Shown here in pieces: positions 23,013-33,631 of a stretch of 64,000 nucleotides of DNA. Positions within the stretch are counted from its first letter, which is position 1. Every line of letters begins with the position of its first letter. The translations under genes were made by a program, and so were the position numbers. Below the pieces are notes generated by a model, which was not told where the DNA came from, ran no database searches, and saw only the letters and a program-made list of their open reading frames with translations. Source of the stretch: Heloderma charlesbogerti (Eukaryota > Chordata > Lepidosauria > Squamata > Helodermatidae); contig JANEZZ010002762.1 of the NCBI GenBank assembly GCA_026122225.1, positions 62,001-126,000 on the forward strand, in the 5' to 3' direction.

Positions 23013-23374
23013 CAGGGGTGGGGAACCTGCAGCCCAGGGGTCAAAACTGACCCGCATGGGGTCCCAACCCGCCCCTCCAGGGTTCCCCAGAAGGTCACAC
23101 CTGCTTCCCCAGACCCCACACCTTTCCCTCCCACCACTGATCATGTAGTGGTTTGCCAGCTTTTCCCAAACAAATTTCCCTTTCTAAAAGGTTGCAGTGC
23201 CATTCCTCAGGCTCAGTCACTGTCAGGAAGAGCTTCAAGCTAAAATGTGCTGGTATTTTTTGGTATTTAGGGACTCTTTGGCGTTGGGCCCAGCCCACCA
23301 CTGGAACACAGCCCACCAGGAACTTCTCCAAAATGGAATTTGGGCCTCAGGCTGAAAGGGGTTCAACACCCCTG
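23013..23374. mobile_element. hAT-like non-autonomous element
   Basis: Ends CAGGGGTGGGGAACCTGCAG and CTGAAAGGGGTTCAACACCCCTG-type are inverted. The flanking 8-mers CTTTGAAT and CTTTAAAA match at 6 of 8. It sits in the intron between the S5 and pore-loop exons. Confidence 0.65.
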
Positions 23375-23496
23375 CTTTAAAAGGCTGTGCATAGTTTGTT
23401 GAGCACGTCTGAGCCATCTGGCTTCTTCCGAGACTCGCTTTTGCTGAGTTTGGACTTGTTCCTCTCTCTGTCTCTCCCTCTCTCATGCGCACACAG

Positions 23497-23618
23497 ACTG
23501 CAGCGAGGATAACCCTTGTGAAGGCCTAAGCCGCCATGCGACCTTCAACAACTTCGGCATGGCCTTCCTCACCCTCTTCAGGGTGTCGACTGGGGACAAC
23601 TGGAACGGCATAATGAAG
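23497..23618 (+). CDS. CACNA1H: CACNA1H exon: IV pore loop and selectivity filter
   Basis: Two bases complete Asp, then 40 residues [10 protein letters not shown]...GIMK (acceptor AG 23,495-23,496, donor GT 23,619). It encodes the extracellular turret with paired cysteines, the pore helix [11 protein letters not shown] and the filter STGDNWNG. The Asp in TGDNWNG is the fourth member of the EEDD ring that distinguishes T-type channels from the EEEE ring of high-voltage-activated calcium channels. This shows that the locus encodes a Cav3 channel rather than a Cav1 or Cav2 channel. Confidence 0.96.
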
Positions 23619-23779
23619 GTAGGCCTTCCACGGCATTTTCCCTCTGAGTTTGCTTCTGTGTGCTTCGGACAGCCCTGCAGCCTTCCTCAACCTGGTGCGC
23701 TCCAGAGGTGTTAGGACACAAGGCCCTATATTCCCAGCCAACATGCAGAGCTCTTCTGTTTTTTAGCCGTTATTGCTAA

Positions 23780-24206
23780 ATAGGGGTATTGGAGAAATCC
23801 ACAACTGAATCAAATGAGTTTGAACAGTCATGAATCCAACATGTGGATTCTGCCACAGACCAGCTTTCCCCCCTGTCAGGTGGATTCTGCAGACTTCTAG
23901 ACCCGTTTTTCTAACTTTCCCAAATTTTGCACAAATTTCATTGTAGAAAAATATGCAAAATAAAAAACCCAGCCAAAAATTTGCATTTCCCCCTGGGCTA
24001 AAGCATGAAGATGTGCATTTGGGGGGGATTTGCACATTTTTGTATGTGCACATTTGCACAGATGCATGTTTCCGCAAATGCAAATTTGTGCAAATTTAGA
24101 AACAAAAAAATCTGATTCTGTCAATGGGCAGATGATGGAACGAAAGGCACCTGACAGTCCACGAAACACAGAGGGAACGGATTTTACACAGTCCATACAT
24201 CCCTAC
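23780..24206. mobile_element. Putative DNA element, relative of the one at 42.9 kb
   Basis: Starts ATAGGGGTATTGGAGAAATC and ends CATACATCCCTAC. The interior has TTTGCACATTTTTG, GTGCACATTTGCACAGATGC and similar words. It occupies most of the intron before the S6 exon. Confidence 0.45.
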
Positions 24207-24353
24207 TGCTAGATGAAACCTCAATGATGCCATATCTTTGAATACTAGCATCTGAGACAGAAACGGGGCCACAGTCATTGCCTTGGCATTCTCCTTGGTC
24301 GAGATCCAGCCACACTGCTCTTCCTGTTCCTCTTACCTCTTTGCCTTCTCCAG

Positions 24354-24653
24354 GACACGCTCCGGGAATGCCACCGGGATGACAAGCATTGCCTCAGCTA
24401 CCTGCCCATCATCTCCCCCGTTTACTTCGTCACCTTCGTCCTCATCGCCCAGTTTGTCCTGGTTAACGTGGTGGTGGCCGTCCTGATGAAGCACTTGGAG
24501 GAGAGCAACAAAGAGGCCAAGGAGGATGCCGAGATGGATGCCGAGATCGAACTGGAGATGTCCAGGGGGGTCAACACACCGGTCCGAGCCCCTGAGGGCA
24601 GCCAGGCCACTTCCAAGCCAGGGTCGCCCTTGCTGGTCAAGCATCAAGCGCTG
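24354..24653 (+). CDS. CACNA1H: CACNA1H exon: IVS6 and proximal C-terminus
   Basis: A phase-0 exon of 100 codons after AG 24,352-24,353. Residues 1-20 finish the pore loop ([20 protein letters not shown]), residues 21-46 are the S6 gate helix ([20 protein letters not shown] onwards), and residues 46-70 form a highly charged helix ([20 protein letters not shown] onwards). The rest is a Pro/Ser-rich tail start. I place the donor at CTG|GTAAAA (24,654) because it keeps phase 0 to the next exons; the downstream in-frame stop supports an exon end here. The end is the least certain border of this exon. Confidence 0.92.
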
Positions 24654-25371
24654 GTAAAAGGGGGAAAAAGATGAAATCGGCCTGATCATAAAATCTCCTT
24701 CCCTCTCCCTCCCACCCTGCCCCTTCTCCCAGCAGTCATACCGTGGTTTTACCAAGGTAGGGTAAAAAGAACATTTGCAAAAAGAACACAGGTTCAGTTT
24801 CACCTGTGAAGGAAAGAATGCTAGCCCTATGTGGGTGTCCCCTCCAGGCAACCGTAGTCACATAGCCCCGCTTTCCTCCTCCACTCCATTAAGAATGGAG
24901 AATTGGTTTACGAATTGGTGCCTGGCTTTGCGTCTCTTTTTCTTTTTTTTCCCTCTTCCCTCCCCATCCCTTTTTTTTTCCTTTTGTGTCCTGTCTTTTA
25001 GACTGTAAGCCTGCAGGCAGGGGGGCTATCCTGTTCATTACTGACCACACTTAGGCTGCTCTGGCAGGCTTGGTGGCTTCCAAGCAGGGTGAAAATGCTC
25101 TAAATAACTGAACGATGGAGTGGAAGGGAGCATCCAAACAGGACTCTTGTTTTCAGGCATTGCGAGACATCAGTGTCTCCAATGTTACATTTCCTGTTGG
25201 GGGAACTGATGCTTTTACTGCTTCATAATACTGACTTTATTGTAGGAGGCGAGCAGAGCCAGCCCAAATGGTAAATCAAAATGGCACCACCACTACCATC
25301 CAGCGACCAGACATGGAATATAGTCATCTGCGAAGGTCTCCTGTGCAAGCCTGAAATTCATTATTTACTAG

Positions 25372-25915
25372 TTAACCAGTGAGCTTCATGGCTCTGTGGG
25401 GATTTGAACCCGGGTCTTCCCAGTCCCATTCTGGCACTCTAACCCAGCTTTCCCTAACCTGGGTCCTTCCCAATGTGTTGGAGTGCAATTCCCATCAGTC
25501 CCACATAGCCATTGACTGCCTGGGAATGATGGGAGTTGGAATCCAACACATCTGGAAGGCAACAAACTGGGGAAGGTTTCTCTAACCATTATGCTACACT
25601 GCCTTTCTCATGTAATAGGAGAACTTAAGACTGTTCCCCATGGTGCTAGATCTGTTTGCCTCTACCCCCAACCCGTTACTCTTAGTGCACCCAAAATCTG
25701 CTTTTTTAAAGATATTATTACATTTTTATCCTATCCTTCCTCCAGAGAGATCCATATGGGGCACACAGTTCCACCCCTTTTATCCTAACAACAAGCCTGC
25801 AAAGTAGATCAGGGTGAGAGAGGCCCAAAGGCACCCAGTGCGGTTCATGGTCTGTGCAGATCTGGACCTGTGTGAAGCTTCCTGCTCTTAATCCCGCACT
25901 GTTACCCACTACACC
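25372..25915 (-). mobile_element. Antisense SINE remains split by a MITE
   Basis: 25,376-25,444 (GAGCTTCATGGCTCTGTGGG, GATTTGAACCCGGGTCTTCC) and its continuation from 25,580 (ATTATGCTACACTGC) are antisense SINE sequence separated by a palindromic MITE at 25,445-25,579. A second antisense SINE-like piece follows at about 25,730-25,915 (CAACAAGCCTGCAAAGTAGA). Confidence 0.65.
25445..25579. mobile_element. 135-bp palindromic MITE with 8-bp duplication
   Basis: The two halves are reverse complements (TGTTGGAGTGCAATTCCCAT against ATGGGAGTTGGAATCCAACA). The perfect 8-bp direct repeat CTCTAACC flanks it at 25,437-25,444 and 25,580-25,587. Its insertion interrupts an antisense SINE. An 8-bp duplication points to hAT transposition. 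Confidence 0.8.
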
Positions 25916-26133
25916 ACATGGGCATAACCTTGACTTGTTCTTGGCCATCTTGCCTTGCTTTGAGGGGAGTCTGCATCGAAACACCCTCCCAGACCCTGGA
26001 CCCGCTGTTCGGAGAACCAAAGGACCCCCAAGCACGTTGGAATGGCCATCCTCAGCTTTGGGGGCAGATGCTTGGAAGTGCCGTTATCCCAGCCACTGAT
26101 GCGTTTTTTGTCTCCCCAATTTTGTCCCTGAAG

Positions 26134-26286
26134 GAAGCTCTGAGCTGTGAGAGTGTCTCTTTAGCCATCCCCGACTTAGACCGGCTGGAGGGAAGGGAGA
26201 AACCCTTGATGGAGTTCGCGTCCTTCCACTCTTCTCACGGCCATCTCCCGACACCCTCTCACAATGCCCCAGCCAGAGAGGCCGAG
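26134..26286 (+). CDS. CACNA1H: Candidate CACNA1H C-terminal cassette exon
   Basis: An open segment of 51 codons (153 bp) lies inside the 9.9-kb intron between the S6 exon and the next tail exon. A pyrimidine tract and AG at 26,132-26,133 precede it, and GAG|GTGACT follows. Both ends are in phase 0, exactly as the flanking exons require, so inclusion or skipping would keep the frame. The peptide starts EALSCESVSLAIPDLD and ends REAE. It is weakly reminiscent of the acidic EALS segment in the Cav3.1 tail as I recall it. No repeat family is recognisable here. It is absent from the human Cav3.2 sequence I remember, so this is a proposal only. Confidence 0.45.
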
Positions 26287-26289
26287 GTG

Positions 26290-27220
26290 ACTGTATGGAA
26301 CTCTCCGTGGCTTCAGCATTCTTTATCCCATCGTGTTTCAGTGGTGTGCAGCTCAGCAGTGGTGTGGCGGCATCATCCATGTGGCACCATTGTCCCCCCC
26401 CCCCCATGGCTTCACAGCTAGAAGCAGTGTGCATTGCCAGCCTCTTTGTCTTTTCTTGATCCTTTTCCTCTGTGCTGGTTTTGTGCAGCCCACACATGAG
26501 CTGCAGAACTTTCTCCTGTTAATGGGGCATGTTTGGGAGGGCCAAATGACCTTCATCGCTCTGTGTTAGTATAAGCAAACTATGACCATAGAAGACACAA
26601 GAATTACCTTGCGGAAACAGGCCAGTCTACACCTGGTCCCAAATTCTGCCTCTAAAGTCAGCCAGTTGACACTGGAAACTTCCTAAAGGCCTATTTGGGG
26701 GGGGGGGGTCTTGCAGGGAGATAGAAGGGGCGAAGTGCATTTCTGGGGAGGGAGGACCTTATTTATTTATTTATTCAATGCGTACCCCACCTTTCCACCA
26801 AGAAAATGGTGCTGAAGGCCTTTGTACCACATGTTAGATTTCTAACAGAGAAATCATGCTACATTTCACATTAACACCCCCAACGTCAACCCATTTTCTG
26901 TGAAGTACAGCCTATTGGTTTTCTTTTTTATGGCGTTAACTTTCAAGTAAGCATACTTATGATTGCAGCCTTATTTTAGTTTACAATTGGTGGTTCTCTT
27001 GTAATTTCCACAGAGGTCCAGCAATTTGGGGTGGGGAAAAGCAGCTTGAGGGGCAAGCTACTTGTCTGCCCCTGCTCACTGCCTTTCTGCCGGCCACTAT
27101 GCAAGCCGGGGGGGCATGAAGGCATTGGCTGCTCCTTCCATGTATTCCCAGCATCTAATAATCTGAAACAGACCGTCTCTGAAAGATGGAGGTCTCATCG
27201 AGCGACCATGGCTAATAGCC
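26290..27220. other. CACNA1H intron, no gene
   Basis: Contains homopolymer C and G runs near 26,395 and 26,697 and a small LINE-tail piece at 26,755-26,830; otherwise nothing recognised. Confidence 0.45.
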
Positions 27221-27224
27221 CTTG

Positions 27225-27365
27225 ACAGATCTCTCCTCTGTGACTTCAAATCTTCTTTTTTAAGCCACAGTCATGACTGATCTCGTGGTAATGACTTCCA
27301 TAATTTAGTTATGCAGTGTCTGAAAAAGTACTTCTTTTTGTCTGCCTGGAACAATGTTATCAGGG
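27225..27365 (-). mobile_element. CR1-like fragment
   Basis: GGTAATGACTTCCATAATTT and AGTACTTCTTTTTGTCTGCC match the antisense repeat at 45.1-45.5 kb. Similar flanks are at 29,030-29,074 and 29,481-29,660. Confidence 0.45.
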
Positions 27366-27610
27366 AACATCCCCCACCCCCACCCCCTGCCCAGCTGTAA
27401 TATTAGGAGAAAGAAAATATACATGAATAAATGTGTGAGCGAGAGCCCCACCAAATGCACAGGGTTCAACCCTTCCTTTCATGTAGAGAGTGGTGGGGAG
27501 GTCTCCAGCTTCTGTAGATGGTCTGGAAGCCCTCCTGTGACATGAACAGCCAAACAGCAATGAGTAGTGTGGAGCTCCTTTTCAGGCATAGTATTACCTC
27601 TATACTACAC

Positions 27611-27794
27611 AATATAGGGAAGGGCCATGGCTCAGCGGCAGAAGGTCCCTGGTTCGATCCCCGGCGTCTCCAGGTAGGGCTCAAAAACTGCTCCCTGAAG
27701 CCCCAGAGAGCCGTGGCTGCCAGTCAGTGTTGACAATGCTAGGCTAGATGGACCCATGGCCTGCCTCAGTAGAAGGCAGCTTCCTGTGTTCCCT
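27611..27794 (+). mobile_element. Sauria SINE with deletion in the tRNA-like head
   Basis: GGGCCATGGCTCAGCGGCAG runs directly into GAAGGTCCCTGGTTCGATCC, so part of the head between the A and B boxes is missing. Body (GAGAGCCGTGGCTGCCAGTC) and tail (AAGGCAGCTTCCTGTGTTC) are normal. Confidence 0.85.
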
Positions 27795-28335
27795 TCTCTC
27801 AATCACATACATGCATGCACACACCTATACCTACCTGTATACCCTCCGCCAAGAGACGCGTGGGGAGACACCTCTCTGCCAAGCAGGGGGCTTGTGCATC
27901 CCCCCACCAAGAACTTCCTACTAGTTTAATGCTGCGATCCTTAATCAACCTTCTCCACTGGTTTCCAAAGTGTTAAATGGGCCCTGTTGGGTCAGGCCAG
28001 AAGCCCGTCTCGTCCAAACTCCTCCTCCTTGCAGAGGCCAACCAGAGGCCTCCAGGCAGCCCACGTCATCTCCCCACTCCCCAGGTCGGTATTCACACCT
28101 ATGCTGCCTTTGAACCTGGAGGTACCTTCTAGCCATTGTGACTAACACCTACCGATACGCCTCTCCTTTAAAGCACGGCGGCACAACACGTGGCTCCCAG
28201 GCCTCCACTGTGCCCCTCAAGCCCACCAACACATTTTCCCTCATCACATTCTCCACCCCCACCCCACCCGCGCTGCAGCTTCCTCATAGCGATTGCTCGC
28301 TGTCACGTTTCCCTTGGGCCCCCGCTTTCCTGACA

Positions 28336-28368
28336 CACGCGCACACACACACACACACACACACACAG
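28336..28368. repeat. (CA)n microsatellite
   Basis: CA dinucleotides with one CGCG interruption near the start. Confidence 0.95.
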
Positions 28369-28369
28369 A

Positions 28370-29029
28370 GGCTTCAGTCTCAGGCCTTTAATTCATTCTC
28401 AACAGGTTCATTACAGGTGCAAATCCTCGAAGACTCTTGGGCTACAAAGGAATGCCTCCAGGGGATTCAAATGGGAATGTCGACATTGCCTACAGTTTGA
28501 AGTGAGGCTTCCTGGCTAGACGATGCTTCCCTGCGTTGCCTCGCACACACTGCTAACCGGGTCGACTGTCTGAGCTCCACCCCTGATGTTTCCCTCTTAG
28601 CTCTGTGCCGTAGTCTAGCATCTCTTAGGTCGCAGCCCCCACTCTCTTCCTCCTCCTCCTGCTCATCCCCACTTCTCACAGAGGGGGGGCTTCAGGCCCA
28701 GCCATCTGGTAGTTAGTAACCTGAGAAGCATGTCTACCCATATCTGAACTGGCTTGGGAAAATGCATCCCCCAGTTCTGGCTGTTCCTCTTCTGAATCTG
28801 AGCTGCTATCTCCCTGCGCTCAGAATCAATCCTGACACTTGCTCCCCACCACTGGTAGCAGCAAGGAAAGAGCCAACTGTATCAGGGTCACTGGGACATG
28901 TGTGTGGGTATATCTCTGCATGTGTACACTTGTGTGTATGTACACACGTGAGGCCCCCGACCCTCAAACACCAGCACATGTGGACCCCAGGGCTGAAAAG
29001 GTTGTACATCCCTTCTTTAAAGGCATCTA
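28370..29029. other. CACNA1H intron, unresolved repeat-like DNA
   Basis: The composition (CTCTTCCTCCTCCTCCTGCT, GAATCAATCCTGACA) suggests an old dispersed repeat, possibly LTR-derived, but I cannot place it. Confidence 0.3.
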
Positions 29030-29074
29030 AGGTACTGGCTATCGCCACATCCTGTGGCAGCAAATTCCTAGTTC

Positions 29075-29480
29075 ACATGTAACGTAACAGCAACCCATGG
29101 GTTGTTTAAACTATAGGTTGTTGTGGGAGCCAGTGAGCACTCTGCCTCCTGCCCACTTGCCAATCGCACTTTGCATCTGCTTCCATCAAGAACCCAGGAA
29201 TCCCCAGTTCCTGGGCTGTTTGATGCAACATTTGAACCCAGAACTCTGGGTTGTGGAGAGACAAACAGCCCAGACTTTGAACCCATGATTTGTTGTCAAG
29301 TTAAAACTCTGGGTTGTTTGCCCCTCAACAACCCAGACATCCAGGTTCGCACATCACATCAGACAACTGATGAAAGCAGATGCAAGCAGAAGCAGCAAGT
29401 GGGCGGGACGCAGCACTCCAGCGCAGGCGCAGCCCTGCCAATTCATGGTTTAAAGAACCCATGAATTGGCATTACGTGAG
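29075..29480. mobile_element. GGGTTGTT-rich foldback element inside a LINE remnant
   Basis: Several complementary copies of GGGTTGTT and AACAACCC occur, including an 11-bp perfect hairpin TCTGGGTTGTT/AACAACCCAGA (29,308-29,318 and 29,327-29,337). The flanking sequences at 29,030-29,074 and 29,481-29,660 join into one LINE-like repeat, so this segment looks inserted. Confidence 0.5.
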
Positions 29481-29660
29481 AACTAGGTCACCGTGTGAAA
29501 GAGGACTTCTTTTGTCTGCCCTGAATCTCCTGATTATCTCTTTCATGGGATGGTCCCTCTTTCTCAGAGACAAGAAATGCTCCTCTCTCCACCTTTCCCA
29601 CCCCTCGCATAATTTTATAAATTTCTGTCGTATCTTTCTCTCCCCACCTCCCTCATTTAG

Positions 29661-30595
29661 TCCCTCCGGCATCAGAGGCTGTGCTGGGGAACAGTGGTTC
29701 ACTTCCGAAATTCTTCTAAGCACCTGAGAGCAGCAAAGGAGCTGGTCTCAGGGTTGCACTGGATCCGGGACTCAGCACCTCCTCCTCCAAACATCCAGCC
29801 TTGCCAAGGGCTGGCACCAGCCATGCCTGTCTACTCACATGTCTTTCCCCCATCCAGACATGAAGTCAGCGGGCCCAGGGATACTGCTTTCTCTCTTTTT
29901 CCTCTCACGATGCCAAACTATCACACATACAAATATTTTCCAGAAGGACAAAGCACATCTGTTTTGAGAAGGCTGCTCCCTGGTCTCCTTAAGCCTTGAC
30001 CATCTGGAATGTGAGACTCAATTAGCTCCAGAGTGAGAAAGTGGACAGGATATTGGCTGAGAGACGAGTGAAAAGTGACATCTGCGTCCTGAGAGACGGC
30101 AGAAGACAGGCAACCCATGTCCAGTCCCTGGGCAGGTGGCCTATTAACTTTGAAGGCAAAACGGGGATGGAGTGACCTTGTTAAGCCAGGAGAGATTTGA
30201 GAATTGGGACTGAAAATCCATTTTTGGCACACAAAAAGAGGAGAGGGTTTGTTTATCTCAACGTGTTCATATTTATTTTTTTAATCTTGTCTTCTTTTTC
30301 AGGGAAATGGTCAAAGCGGCTAACACAGAGATAACTTGGTGTCACAATAGGATAGTTATGCTAAAATAAAATAATGATAAATAGAAACAATTTGAAACAT
30401 TGGCAGGGAATCAACATTCAAAATGGATAGCAACATCAGCCCATGGTAATCGAAATGCCTCAACAATGCCCCAAAAGATGTTTTCCTGCCCAGCAGAAGG
30501 CGAGCAGAAATGGAGCAGGCCTGCTTGCCTAGGGAGGGCATATTGCATAACTTTGGTGGCACAAGAGAAATGTCTTAATCACTCCTCTTGTGGCA
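29661..30595. other. CACNA1H intron, no feature recognised
   Basis: No exon, RNA or repeat seen. Confidence 0.45.
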
Positions 30596-30599
30596 ATGA

Positions 30600-30722
30600 G
30601 TTCCGCAGCTCAGTCGCACAGCACACATTTTGCATGCAGAAGATCCCAGGTTCAGGCTTTGACCACTCCCCTTGGTGGAAGGTGAAGGGAAGACCCCCTT
30701 AGGCCCTGGAAAGCCACTCAGG
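30600..30722 (+). mobile_element. Partial Sauria SINE
   Basis: CGCAGCTCAGTCGCACAGCA...TTTGCATGCAGAAGATCCCA and GGCCCTGGAAAGCCACTC match the head and early body of the family, with heavy divergence and no 3' tail. Confidence 0.6.
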
Positions 30723-30967
30723 GTGGCCATGCGTCCCACAGAGGATAGCCCTTTGTTTGAAGGGCTGTCCAGGCAAAGTCTGGTTTAAAGATAAAGACCC
30801 CTACGTGAGTGCAGCGAGGGTCTTGAAGTTACCAGGATGGCACGCAGTGGTCAATTCTGGAGTTCAGGCACACGCCAGGATGGTCCCCACAGCCACGCCG
30901 CCAAGGAGAGTCCAAAACTGCAGGCAGCAGTGTTGATCCCTATCAACAAACCAGTTCTAGCAGTCGT

Positions 30968-31445
30968 CCTGTTCTGGAACACAGCAAAACACATAAATAA
31001 GGCTGGAACTAGACATTGTCCTGTTCTGGAACACGGCAAAATACATAAATAAGGCTGGAAATAGACGTTGTCCTGTTCTGGAACATGGCAAAATACATAA
31101 ATAAGGCTGGAACTAGGCGTTATCCTGTTCTGGAACACAGCAAAGCACGTCAATAAGGCTGGAACTAGACGTTGTCCTGTTCTGGAACACAGCAAAATAC
31201 ATAAATAAGGCTGGAAATAGACGCTGTCCTCTTCTGGAACACAGCAAAGCACGTAAATAAGGCTGGAACTAGATGTCGTCCTGTTCTGGAACACAGCAAA
31301 ACACGTAAATAAGGCTGGAAATAGACGCTGTCCTGTTCTGGAACACGGCAAAACACGTAAATAAGGCTGGAAATAGACGTCCTGTTCTGGAACACAGCAA
31401 AGCACATAAATAAGGCTGGAACTAGACGCTGTCCTGTTCTGGAAC
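30968..31445. repeat. 52-bp minisatellite, about 9 copies
   Basis: CCTGTTCTGG starts at 30,968, 31,020, 31,072, 31,124, 31,176, 31,228 (one substitution), 31,280, 31,332, 31,381 and 31,433, so the period is 52 bp except for one 49-bp unit. Each unit contains ACACAGCAAAACACATAAAT-type and AAGGCTGGAACTAGACG-type sequence. It lies in the long CACNA1H intron. Confidence 0.92.
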
Positions 31446-31451
31446 ATGTGC

Positions 31452-31498
<47 letters not shown>

Positions 31499-32740
31499 GA
31501 GAACTGGCAATTGTGACGGCAGGGCATGGAAGAGGAGACTTGCTGGCAGCCATTTTGAAAGGCCTACTACTACTTTTGGTGGCCATTTTGAGGGGACTCA
31601 ATTTGCCCCCTCATCTCCCCCCCCCCCCCGCAATTTACTGTGAAAATTGCAGCAACGCTCAGAGGGAACTGGGAATCCTGAGGGAGGTGGCAGATGGTAT
31701 CAGTGTCCCCACTAATAAAAAAGTGCCGGCGTTGCATCCCGGCAGGCCCTGGCTGTGCTACACCACTGCACCCAGGTTACCTGATCACAGTCTCCCCCGC
31801 CATGGCGAGATGAATTGTATTTCTGTGTAAATTATAGTAATGCTTTCCAAATGTACATCTATACATATAAATTTGCATGTGCACTAATTATACACATACA
31901 TTTATATATGCACTACCTGCCTTGAATGCCACTTTTCTTGGTAGAAAGGCAGGGTACAAATCCAATCAATCAGTAAATAAACATGAAGATTTTGTGCAAA
32001 TCTGTATCCTCTTTGGTCATCTTTTTTTGGTGATGCATTTCCTCGTTTTTTTAAAGCAGCCAGCCTAGCACACTGCCCATCAGAGTAGATAATACCGGGA
32101 ATAAATGGACCCACACCCTGACTCTGTAGTAACCTGCTTCATACGCTTGTAACTTAAGTCTGCACTATGTGAAGAAGTTCGACTTTTTCTCTGCCCCAAA
32201 ATTACTGACCATTTCACTGGGTGAGAGTTGTTCTTCCTCTCTCTTCAGAGACAGGTCATGTCATTTTGGTGCCTGTTAATCATACTCCATTAATGGCCAC
32301 CTCACCTTGCCTATAGGTAAGGTCAGATGTATCTTTCAGTCCTATTTTCCCTGATTTTTAACTTGGAATCATCCAGGAGGGAAATTGCCAAGCTAGCTGA
32401 GAATCTGAGAAGCAGAATATATTTGCACAGAGTGAGATCAAAAGATGGCAAATCTACTTCTGCCTAATATATTTATTACATTTTTATACTGCGCAATAGC
32501 TGAAGCTCTCTTGAGAACAGGAGTGCAATAAAAGTTGAGGACAGGGTGGACCTCCATCAACAGTTCAATCTTCTGGTGGCCATTTTGAGGGGACAAAGGG
32601 AGTCCCCTCAAAATGGCCCCAAAACTAGTTGGAGGCCTTTCAAAATGGCTGCCAGCGAGTCTCTTCTTCTGTGCCCTGCCGTCACAATTGCCAGTTCTCC
32701 TTACACACACACACACGTCACACATGTTCTGGAACATAAC
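31434..32740. repeat. Inverted repeat with ~165-bp arms
   Basis: The left arm 31,434-31,600 (GTTCTGGAACATG, (TG)n, GAACTGGCAATTGTGACGGC, GGCAGCCATTTTGAAAGGCC) recurs inverted at 32,594-32,740 (GGCCTTTCAAAATGGCTGCC, GCCGTCACAATTGCCAGTTC, (AC)n, CATGTTCTGGAAC). About 1 kb of other DNA separates them. Confidence 0.8.
31446..31496. repeat. (TG)n microsatellite
   Basis: About 24 TG dinucleotides after a short GCGCG start, directly joined to the end of the 52-bp minisatellite. Confidence 0.95.
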
Positions 32741-32744
32741 AACA

Positions 32745-33500
32745 TCTGGTTCCAACCTTTTTTATTCTGCTGTGTCACATCAAGAAACACAGTTCTCATA
32801 AAGAAGTACAAAGCAGACATTAAAGAAATAACCCTAGCACTGCTGTGGATGTCTGTTCTGTGTTAGTACTGTTTTGTAGAGAATCTGTTCCGTTGGGTTT
32901 TATCTCACTGTGGGTAGGAGTGTCTGGTTTTCTTCTTTATGGGGCAAATTTGTTCTGTGGGATCTTCAAGGTGTCTCCTCTGTTCTTTTGAGCTATGCGG
33001 CAGATAATTTGTGGGCTTCTGTAGGCCTCTTGGAGCCCCACAGTTTATGGAGGGGTACGCTGTATCTGATGGGGTCTATCGTAGGAGTTCTGCGGAGCAA
33101 GCAGAGAGGTGCTTTTTCTCAGATAATGTGCATGTAGCGCAAGGGTGGGCAACTTTGGGTTGGTTCAGGGACCACTTTTGTCCCACGAAACCCCCTACCG
33201 ACTCTCCTGCCACCGCCATACCATTAAGCATGGTGGTGGCTCCCCCCAAAACAGCGATTTGTAGTGCTTTGAACGCGCAGGGAAGATGCTAATATTTGCT
33301 GAGGGGTGTGTGAGAATTTTCACTTGATCTATCAAAACTCTTTGTGGCTTTGAAATTCCTCACACGTTTCGACTGAGGAACTGTTGGGGATGTTCAGTGA
33401 AGGAGGTGACCCCACAGAAAGGTGGACGTTGAGAAGAGAAAGGAGAGAAGTGGGACCACGTAGATGTTTTGGAAGGGCTTCTGGAACAGCAAGGAGGATG
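32745..33500. other. CACNA1H intron, no feature recognised
   Basis: A hAT-end-like phrase (GCAAGGGTGGGCAACTTTGG) lies near 33,140; otherwise nothing. Confidence 0.4.
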
Positions 33501-33502
33501 CA

Positions 33503-33598
33503 ATGGAGAGGAGGAGGAGGATGTAAGCCACCTTGGGGTCCTTGCAAGAGAAAAAAGGCAGGATGATGATGATGATGACGATGATGATGATGATGATA
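33503..33598 (+). mobile_element. SINE 3' end with (GAT)n tail
   Basis: TGGAGAGGAGGAGGAGGATG, AAGCCACCTTGGGGTCCTTG and GGCAGGATGATGATG match the 3' body of the second SINE type; the head is missing. Confidence 0.7.
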
Positions 33599-33631
33599 AA
33601 AATTGCAGAGTCATTTTGGGAAATGAGTTGA

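Noticed and set aside
30968..31445. CRISPR array
   Set aside because: Units are contiguous 52-bp repeats without unique spacers, in a vertebrate intron.
30851..31510. 219-codon minus-strand frame across the minisatellite
   Set aside because: The frame is open only because the 52-bp unit lacks stops in the frames used; repeats of 52 bp shift frame each unit and there is no protein family match.
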